49,998 nt of DNA from Spirochaetota bacterium (GTDB lineage Bacteria > Spirochaetota > UBA4802 > JAFGJZ01): NCBI GenBank assembly GCA_016928815.1, contig JAFGJZ010000008.1, positions 1-49,998 on the forward strand, in the 5' to 3' direction. Positions within the stretch are counted from its first letter, which is position 1. Every line of letters begins with the position of its first letter. Below are positions 44,718-49,998 of this stretch, piece by piece. A program made the position numbers and the translations under genes. The notes beneath the pieces are model-generated. The model was not told where the DNA came from. It was given only the letters and a program-made list of their open reading frames with translations, and searched no databases.

Positions 44718-46280
44718 TCATCCCTCTGATGCGATAATATCTGCGATTTTTATTCCATCAACAGCCGAACTTACAATTCCTCCGGCATAGCCGGCTCCTT
44801 CACCGGCGGAATAAAGTCTCTTTAACGACAGAGACTCACAGTTTTCATTCCGCAGAATACGCACCGGAGAACTGGTTCTTGTTTCCACTCCTACAAGTAT
44901 CCCGTTTTCAATAAAACCGGGAATTTTTCTGTCAAAAATCAGAAGCGCCTGCCGGATCTCATTTATCATCCATCCGGGAAGAATTGACCTGAAATCAGAT
45001 GCATAAACACCCGGCTGATAGGATGATTCTGATATTCTGAAACTGCTTTTTTTCATTCCTGTGAAGGAAGCAAGATCACAGGCCGGTGCATAATAGCTTC
45101 CGGATGAAATATCATATGCGGCTTTTTCAATCTGACGCTGAAAACCGATACCGCTTAAAGGAGCTGTCTCCATATCCTCCTTTTTCACAGTAACAACAAC
45201 GGCTGAATTGGAATTTTTCAAATTCCGGTCTGAATAACTCATTCCGTTCACACAAAGCATCTCCGGCTCAGAAGAAGAGTTTATAACTACACCCCCGGGA
45301 CACATGCAGAAAGAAAACACTCCGCGTCCGCTTTCTCGGTTATTATGTACAAGTCTGTAATCCGCGGCAGGAAGTACTTCAGCAAAACGTCCGTATTGAG
45401 CCTTATTTATAAATTCGCGCGGATGTTCAACACGGCATCCTGCGGCAAAAGGTTTGGTTTCCATTGTCACGTTTATTCCGTTTAGATATTCGTACATGTC
45501 CCTGGCAGAATGACCTGCGGCAAGTATTACTGAATCACCGGTAAAAACGCCGCCTCCTGCTGTTTTAACTCCAAGGATTTCATCTTTACCTAAAATAAAT
45601 TCCGTTACTTTTTCTTTAAAATGTATCTCAGATCCTGATTCAAGTATGTAATTTCTGATATTTTTCACAATAAAAGCGAGACGGTCTGATCCAACATGAG
45701 GCTTCGAGTCATATAAAATTTCTTCACCTGCGCCAAACTCAACCATCCTGGAAAAAAACCATTCAATTCCGGGTTTATTAATACGCGTGGTCAGTTTCCC
45801 ATCAGACCAGGTTCCGGCACCTCCTTCACCGAACAGAACATTACTTTCAGTATTCAAAACGCCGCTTCTGCCCATTTCAGAAATATCAGATGCTCTTTCC
45901 TCGACAGGTTTTCCCCGTTCGATAAGACATACCTTGAATCCATGTTCTATTAAACGGAGTGCGCTGAATAAACCTGCCGGTCCGGCACCTACAATGAGTA
46001 TTCTGCCTTTTCTTTTTTCCGCAACTGGTTTATCAGGCTCAGGTATATCATACGCTAAAATATTTTTATAATTTCCGTCATTTTTCAGAGGTACGGACAT
46101 CTCAATGATTATTCTATATACTATTTTTATGTCATTTTTTTTTCTGGCATCTATGGCTTTTTTATCAATTCTGTAACTGTCAATTTCAGCTCTATAGGTA
46201 TCCAGTACATATTTCCTGAAATCAAAGACGGAATCAGCGGGATCAACTTTAATGTTGTCGATAATATAAAAATATTTCAA
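44718..46280 (-). CDS. FAD-dependent dehydrogenase (COG2509 family)
   Basis: A 520-aa flavoprotein of the uncharacterised COG2509 group. An N-terminal ~90-residue extension precedes the FAD Rossmann motif GRILIVGAGPAGLFSAL (~92-108). The family block LFGEGGAGTWSDGKLTTRI, VILAAGHSARDMYEYL and the C-terminal LYSAGEGAGYAGGIVSSAVDGIK follow, all typical. The start is TTG 46280 with AAGGA 7 bases upstream. The small RNA with its own terminator lies directly upstream, so read-through or control by that RNA is possible. Substrate unknown. Confidence 0.88.
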   Translation of the reverse strand: MKYFYIIDNIKVDPADSVFDFRKYVLDTYRAEIDSYRIDKKAIDARKKNDIKIVYRIIIEMSVPLKNDGNYKNILAYDIPEPDKPVAEKRKGRILIVGAGPAGLFSALRLIEHGFKVCLIERGKPVEERASDISEMGRSGVLNTESNVLFGEGGAGTWSDGKLTTRINKPGIEWFFSRMVEFGAGEEILYDSKPHVGSDRLAFIVKNIRNYILESGSEIHFKEKVTEFILGKDEILGVKTAGGGVFTGDSVILAAGHSARDMYEYLNGINVTMETKPFAAGCRVEHPREFINKAQYGRFAEVLPAADYRLVHNNRESGRGVFSFCMCPGGVVINSSSEPEMLCVNGMSYSDRNLKNSNSAVVVTVKKEDMETAPLSGIGFQRQIEKAAYDISSGSYYAPACDLASFTGMKKSSFRISESSYQPGVYASDFRSILPGWMINEIRQALLIFDRKIPGFIENGILVGVETRTSSPVRILRNENCESLSLKRLYSAGEGAGYAGGIVSSAVDGIKIADIIASEG

Positions 46281-46353
46281 AATATTTTCCTTAAATATTA
46301 ATCTGTATGAATGTAATCTGCCGACAATAATTATGACAAGTAATTTTTAGCGC

Positions 46354-46383
46354 AAAAAACGGCACGGGATGCCTCCCGTGCCG
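46354..46383 (-). terminator. Strong intrinsic terminator of the small RNA
   Basis: A perfect 10-bp GC-rich stem (CGGCACGGGA/TCCCGTGCCG) with a 4-base loop is followed by six T on the minus strand. It lies 74 bp before the flavoprotein start. Confidence 0.92.
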
Positions 46384-46546
46384 AAGCGGATTATATTCTC
46401 TCAGTAGGATGCTTCATTCTGCATACAAAGTATGCATTATGGAGCATCCCAACCTGATAGGCGGATTGGAAGTCACATTATGTCTCCACTAAGCTCCAGT
46501 TCATTCCCCTGAAGTTCAACATAAATACTACATGTAACTGATCAAT
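46354..46546 (-). ncRNA. Structured small RNA, unassigned family
   Basis: About 190 nt between a good promoter (46553-46581) and a strong terminator, with no ORF. Hairpins visible on the minus strand include CTTCAG/CTGGAG extended by TTATGTT/GACATAA, TTCCAA/TTGGGA, and a long one with outer stem GGATGCT/AGCATCC (46407-46413 and 46443-46449) and inner stem GCATAC/GTATGC. AATCCGC occurs twice, flanking that last domain. Length and free-standing layout suit a housekeeping-type RNA (6S-like) or a riboregulator. It does not match tmRNA, SRP RNA, RNase P, TPP, SAM, cobalamin or c-di-GMP riboswitch cores by eye. A long-range 6S-like closing stem is not obvious. Confidence 0.65.
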
Positions 46547-46552
46547 GTAATT

Positions 46553-46581
46553 ATAATACAGTTTCCGGCGTGAAAAATCAA
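46553..46581 (-). promoter_or_regulatory. Promoter of the small RNA
   Basis: On the minus strand TTGATT (46581-46576) is followed after 17 bases by TATTAT, overlapping a full TATAAT three bases on. This predicts a transcript start near 46546. Confidence 0.65.
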
Positions 46582-46689
46582 TGAAAAATTTGCGAAATTC
46601 CGCATTAAACTTAATGCAGAATTTCATCAATCATATTGCATTAATAAAATATTATATTGCATTTATAAAATATTGTAGTAACAATTAAA

Positions 46690-47646
46690 TCAATTAAAAT
46701 ACACCGGACCTGCTTCGTGCCCCGGATAGATTATGACCTCCGGATATAATTTCAAAAACTCAATTATTTTCTGTCTTGTCTTTACTGCTCTGTCATAATC
46801 AGCATCAAAGATTTTATGTCCGAGATTATACTTCAGACTGTTTTTATAAAAAACAGCATCCCCTGTAACCAGTGCCGGGCCATTTACTGAATTTACAATA
46901 TACGAAACATGACCTGCACTATGACCGGGAGTACTTATTGCCAGAAATGATCCATCACCAAATACATCAATACATTTTCCAAGAACAGGCATATCAATTC
47001 CCTTTGAAAAATCCAGAGTATAAAAATTATTTTTACCTTTTAAATAGCTTCCAAGAGACTGAGCCTTATTTATGAAATTAATTTCTTTCCCATCCATTAT
47101 CAGTTTCACATCATCAGTAACAGCCGGTACACCGGCAATATGGTCGAAATGCAGATGCGTAAAAAATATTCCTTCAGGCTTAACAGCATATTTTTTTAAA
47201 TAAAGGTTAATATTCCGGTCTTCGTGCAATGTGAAATTATTATTACTTATTAAATTCAGAAGTAACTTTATTGCAAAAGGTGAATTTCCAAAAGGCGGAT
47301 TCCTATAAAAAGACTCATCAAAACCCGTATCCACCAGAAAGTCACCTCTCGTTTTATGCCGGATAATATATCCGTTAACATCATAACCTTTATTGCGGTC
47401 CGGCATATCCATGTCAATTTCCGGGTATCTGTCTCCTTCCATCACTCCCGTATTATACGCTATCAATTCAATTTTTTCTGAATTAGAAAAAATATTTTCC
47501 CATGAAACAGCATTCTGTTCCGGAACAGAAAATATAACAGTTTTAACGTCTGTGAATCCGTCTTTTAACAGGAAAAGAATCAGTATAACAGAAAAAACAG
47601 AAAATAAACCTGTTCCGATTAATGCAAATTTAAAAATTTTTTTCAT
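46690..47646 (-). CDS. Membrane-anchored metallo-beta-lactamase-fold hydrolase
   Basis: A 318-aa MBL-fold protein with an N-terminal transmembrane anchor (~6-27), so the catalytic domain is probably outside the inner membrane. The zinc motif is THLHFDHIAG (HxHxDH). It is preceded by the first acid in FLVDTGFD and followed by TPGHSAGHVSY, VTGDAVFY and the terminal His of YPGHEAG. The arrangement resembles AHL-lactonase-like hydrolases, though specificity is unknown. AGAAGGA lies 6 bases before the ATG. The ATG overlaps the stop of the EFR1 gene, making it the last gene of the TetR operon. Confidence 0.85.
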   Translation of the reverse strand: MKKIFKFALIGTGLFSVFSVILILFLLKDGFTDVKTVIFSVPEQNAVSWENIFSNSEKIELIAYNTGVMEGDRYPEIDMDMPDRNKGYDVNGYIIRHKTRGDFLVDTGFDESFYRNPPFGNSPFAIKLLLNLISNNNFTLHEDRNINLYLKKYAVKPEGIFFTHLHFDHIAGVPAVTDDVKLIMDGKEINFINKAQSLGSYLKGKNNFYTLDFSKGIDMPVLGKCIDVFGDGSFLAISTPGHSAGHVSYIVNSVNGPALVTGDAVFYKNSLKYNLGHKIFDADYDRAVKTRQKIIEFLKLYPEVIIYPGHEAGPVYFN

Positions 47647-48430
47647 GACACATCCTTCTTCTGTTTAGATATTTTTGAAGCACTTACAGCAGGATGGTGA
47701 TATCTTTTCCTGCCTATTGTTTTACCGGAAATATTTATTGAACCCTTCGGACAGTAGTTAAGACATGCCCTGCAGTCATCACAGTTTTCACCCCAGACAG
47801 GTCTGCCTGTTATCAAGCTGATATTTTTTCTGAAACAGACGCTGGCACATGTTCCGCAGCCCGTACATTTATCATCGGCATTAAGCAGGGTCCAGGCTGT
47901 ATCCAGATTTGAAAGATATACTTTATGCCTGATATCATGTAAAAAAACACAGGCTCGAATTCAATCCGCTTATTACCTTTTCTCAGGTCAGAACATATTG
48001 CAGATATTTTTCTGTCTATCTTCAGATTGAATTTATCATAATTTTTTTCAACTCCCTTATCAACCGGCAGAAAAAAATTACTAGGCATGGTGACATATGC
48101 GCCATAATCCAGCTTCATATTCCTGTTTTTCAAAATCGAATTCATTTTATTAAGAACTCCGCCGGTTGGAGCAAGCCCCCTGGTTACCACTGCGAAAACA
48201 TATGACTCATTTGTAAATTCGATTTTATCAAAAAATTCCATCATTACCACCGGCAGCCCCTGATAATAAAGCGGAAATACAAATCCTGCCGAATCGGCTG
48301 TAATGATGATTTTTTCACTGTCTGCAATTGATGCAACCGGTATTAATTCCGCATTTAAATTAAACGCGATTTTTTCGGCGGCATAAAGCGAATTTCCGGT
48401 ACCTGAAAAATAATAAATTTCATGCTTCAT
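47643..48430 (-). pseudogene. EFR1-family flavodoxin-ferredoxin gene with homopolymer frameshift
   Basis: The N-terminal flavodoxin part (MKHEIYYFSGTGNSLYAAEK..., AGFVFPLYYQG) is open from ATG 48430 to about FEPVFF. The ferredoxin part continues in another frame: DDKCTGCGTCASVC, NCDDCRACLNYCP and the ending KRYHHPAVSASKIS, stopping at 47643. Adding one base to the seven-base run (plus-strand A run 47941-47947) restores one open frame through both domains. Without it translation ends at 47813 and both [4Fe-4S] sites are lost. It overlaps the MBL gene start (ATGA) and the upstream UlaG-like gene by 11 bp. It may be a recent mutation, slippage/phase variation or assembly error. Confidence 0.8.
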
Positions 48431-49229
48431 GTTGATAGAAATCTCCTTCTTTTATAAATATTATATTCCTGCTTAAGGAGGATATTCCATCTGTAACCGG
48501 TTCCCTGTAATGAGAGAACGTTCCCCAATGTACCGGAATGAGCACTTCGGGATTAATGAAATCATTCAGGCGGAAGATGTCATTATTATCATTTGTAACC
48601 CGGCCGATAACATCCGCTAAAAGTGAAGTTCCTATTTCTGCACATCCTGCATTAGCAATTACCAGATTCATTTTCTGCGGCAGATATCTTTCAGCATGCT
48701 TTTTATCGAAAACGGAATCACCGGTCACATATGCAGCAAATCTGTTTTTATCTTTTTCAATTTCTAAAATATAACCGTTACCGTTTCCGATCAGGCTGCT
48801 GAAAAATTTACGTTTTGCATGAATTGCCGGTATTGATGTTATTTTAATATCAACTCCTTTAATTGATAAAAACTGCATTTCTTTTTTAAAACCATCCATG
48901 TAAATAATGTCATCCATGGCTTTGATTAAGGATAATTTTTGATGACTTTTATGAGCAATTATCTTTTTATCAGGGTTAATGACTTCCATTCCGGGAGAAT
49001 CAATATGATCCTCATGATTATGAGTTAATAGCCACAAATCAACATCTTCAAAATCTTTTTTGTCATAATGAGGTGCTGTCATTCTTTCAGATTTAAAATA
49101 CCTGTAATCCTGAATTGTTCCTTCAGAACAGAGGACAGGATCACATGCGATTTTCACACCTGCTATCCGGAGTATCCATGTTGCACCGCCAATCCATTTA
49201 AAATTATAATTAAATGTATTGCTGTTCAT
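48420..49229 (-). CDS. UlaG-like metallo-beta-lactamase-fold hydrolase
   Basis: A cytoplasmic 269-aa MBL-fold protein of the UlaG/L-ascorbate-6-phosphate lactonase-like type. The zinc motif is LTHNHEDHIDSPG (HxHxDH). Further metal-ligand regions are IPAIHAKRKF, VTGDSVFD and the C-terminal IPVHWGTFSHYREP. The N-terminus FKWIGGATWILRIAGVKIACDP is characteristic of the group. AAGGGG lies 5 bases before its ATG, inside the tetR stop region (4-bp overlap). Its substrate is unknown; ulaG-type naming would be premature. Confidence 0.88.
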   Translation of the reverse strand: MNSNTFNYNFKWIGGATWILRIAGVKIACDPVLCSEGTIQDYRYFKSERMTAPHYDKKDFEDVDLWLLTHNHEDHIDSPGMEVINPDKKIIAHKSHQKLSLIKAMDDIIYMDGFKKEMQFLSIKGVDIKITSIPAIHAKRKFFSSLIGNGNGYILEIEKDKNRFAAYVTGDSVFDKKHAERYLPQKMNLVIANAGCAEIGTSLLADVIGRVTNDNNDIFRLNDFINPEVLIPVHWGTFSHYREPVTDGISSLSRNIIFIKEGDFYQHEA

Positions 49230-49831
49230 TTCGGCCCCTTCAGCCCGCGGAGAATTACCGGGATTATGAATTCAAGTTCAGCCTTTATTTTAGGGAAATC
49301 AGTTTTCTCCATGAAGCAGTTTTCACTTTCAGCAAGAGTTTTATGTTTTATTCCATCAGAAACCGTAATCAGCATATCAGCAATTTTCCCGGTATCGGAT
49401 CCGTCTGAGAGATTACCTCTGCAGTGATCATCCAGGATAGTTTTCAGAAAGGATACTTCCTTTGTCCTGAAAAACAGAATCAGCTCCCTGAAAAGGGAGG
49501 CGAATTTTTGCGTACTTTCATCTGAAAGTTTATTTATATCTATGGTATTTTTAAAATACGTAAACCGTGACAGAAGATAAAAAATTATTTTTTCATCACA
49601 TGTAGGCATAGTTTTCATTTTTGATGTTAATGACACAATGAAATCTTCAGCCTGAAGATAAATCAGTTCCTTAAAAATAGCTTCTTTGTTTTTATAATAA
49701 TGATATAATGATGCTTTATTCAGCCCGACGATTTTCCCTATATCATCCAGTGTTGTTTTCTCATAACCGAAACGAGAGAAGCAGTCTTTCGCAGCAGCGA
49801 GAATTTCATTTTTGCGTTCAGTTTGCTCCAT
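49226..49831 (-). CDS. TetR-family transcriptional regulator
   Basis: A ~200-aa repressor. The N-terminal helix-turn-helix is TERKNEILAAAKDCFSRFGY, then KTTLDDIGKIVGLNKASLYHYYKNKEAIF. The C-terminal ligand domain is unassigned. The start at ATG 49831 is six bases after AAGGAG; ATG 49834 is also possible. The frame's upstream ATG at 49858 lies inside the operator palindrome and is unlikely. It is the first gene of an operon with the two MBL proteins and EFR1, and it is probably autoregulated through the 19-bp inverted repeat upstream. Confidence 0.9.
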   Translation of the reverse strand: MEQTERKNEILAAAKDCFSRFGYEKTTLDDIGKIVGLNKASLYHYYKNKEAIFKELIYLQAEDFIVSLTSKMKTMPTCDEKIIFYLLSRFTYFKNTIDINKLSDESTQKFASLFRELILFFRTKEVSFLKTILDDHCRGNLSDGSDTGKIADMLITVSDGIKHKTLAESENCFMEKTDFPKIKAELEFIIPVILRGLKGPK

Positions 49832-49847
49832 CATTATCTCCTTTGCA

Positions 49848-49894
49848 TTGACAAACATTCAAACAATTTGTCATTTTGTTTGAATGTTTGTCAA
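49848..49894 (-). promoter_or_regulatory. 19-bp perfect inverted-repeat operator over the tetR promoter
   Basis: TTGACAAACATTCAAACAA (49848-49866), a 9-base spacer and its exact reverse complement (49876-49894) form the operator. The right arm supplies the -35 TTGACA of the minus-strand promoter. A -10 (ACAAAT-like) falls about 17 bases on, within the repeat. Start codons begin 14-17 bp past the repeat. Confidence 0.85.
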
Positions 49895-49912
49895 GAGTTT
49901 TCTGAAACTACG

Positions 49913-49998
49913 ATCGAGTAGGAGACTGACAGTTAGTTTGTCAGTCGACCTCTCACACCACCGTGCATACCGTCCGGTACACGGCGGTTTATCAACAA
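49913..49998 (-). mobile_element. 3' end of a group II intron (domains V and VI)
   Basis: On the minus strand, 49988-49957 folds as a domain V: an 8-bp lower stem (CCGCCGTG/CACGGTGG, with a CGC triad), a two-base TG bulge, a TACC/GGTA upper stem and a 4-base loop. It is followed by a domain VI hairpin with inner stem GACTGACA/TGTCAGTC and a bulged A at 49919. The intron would end at ...CTCGAT, about 49913, placing the branch A seven bases from the end. The rest of the intron and any reverse transcriptase lie outside the window. Confidence 0.8.

Noticed and set aside
46354..46546. Known riboswitch or housekeeping RNA assignment (TPP, SAM, SRP, RNase P, tmRNA)
   Set aside because: Short fragments such as CTGAGAG resemble riboswitch pieces, but the conserved cores and their order are absent.
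49848..49894. Insertion-sequence terminal repeat
   Set aside because: The two arms are 9 bp apart and centred on a TetR gene promoter, which fits an operator far better than transposon ends.
1..49998. CRISPR array
   Set aside because: No regularly spaced direct repeats were seen; the only close repeat pair (44679-44711) is a 10-mer with one main spacer.

Overview
This AT-rich, densely packed window comes from a Gram-negative, probably flagellated and probably anaerobic bacterium. The signs are a FliM switch protein, outer-membrane-type proteins ending in Phe, lipoproteins, ferredoxin/flavodoxin proteins and a multiheme cytochrome. The form of class II aldolase, the abundance of SpoIIE/GAF/c-di-GMP signalling proteins and the gene style suggest Spirochaetota or a related lineage. 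That placement is inference, since no rRNA is present. Stop codons include TGA, so the standard bacterial code applies.

Layout. 1-9136: an M28 peptidase, a degenerate LysM/LytM protein, a lone Hpt phosphotransfer protein, a B12-binding radical SAM enzyme, fructose-bisphosphate aldolase with a terminator, a lipoprotein pair (OB-fold plus M30-like metallopeptidase), a zinc-finger-less ClpX-like unfoldase and an unknown gene. 9177-22247: metF divergent from a long co-oriented block with several coupled genes: degenerate GGDEF/EAL protein, tsaC, EI24/CysZ-like membrane protein, tmk, a GAF pseudo-phosphatase, an active SpoIIE phosphatase, two tandem paralogous envelope proteins, then carA ending inside its own terminator. 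22298-32899: mostly accessory genes. These include a 60-aa protein with its own promoter and palindrome, a broken secreted-protein gene, an intact EFR1 flavodoxin-ferredoxin, a heparin-lyase-like protein with a nitroreductase, a pentapeptide protein, tRNA-Leu(CAA), a hotdog thioesterase, a stand-alone MshEN (c-di-GMP receptor) domain, a tetraheme cytochrome, a pseudo-receiver protein and a DHH phosphoesterase. 32889-46280: a giant SprA-like envelope protein, a hybrid histidine kinase, a receiver-STAS-like protein, fliM with a secreted partner, and a COG2509 flavoprotein. 46354-46581: a probable free-standing structured small RNA with its own promoter and terminator. 46690-49998: a four-gene minus-strand operon (TetR, UlaG-like metallo-beta-lactamase fold, EFR1 flavodoxin-ferredoxin with a homopolymer frameshift, second metallo-beta-lactamase fold) behind a perfect 19-bp inverted-repeat operator. 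The 3' end of a group II intron lies just upstream.

Themes. (1) Signalling: c-di-GMP (degenerate GGDEF/EAL, lone MshEN), phosphorelay (lone Hpt, hybrid kinase, receiver-STAS) and serine-phosphatase switching (SpoIIE plus pseudo-SpoIIE) all occur together. (2) Two genes are broken at or near homopolymer runs, which means real decay, slippage/phase variation or assembly error. (3) The TetR-MBL-EFR1-MBL operon, the SpoIIE/pseudo-SpoIIE/envelope-paralog cassette and the unassigned RNA are the best candidates for undescribed biology.
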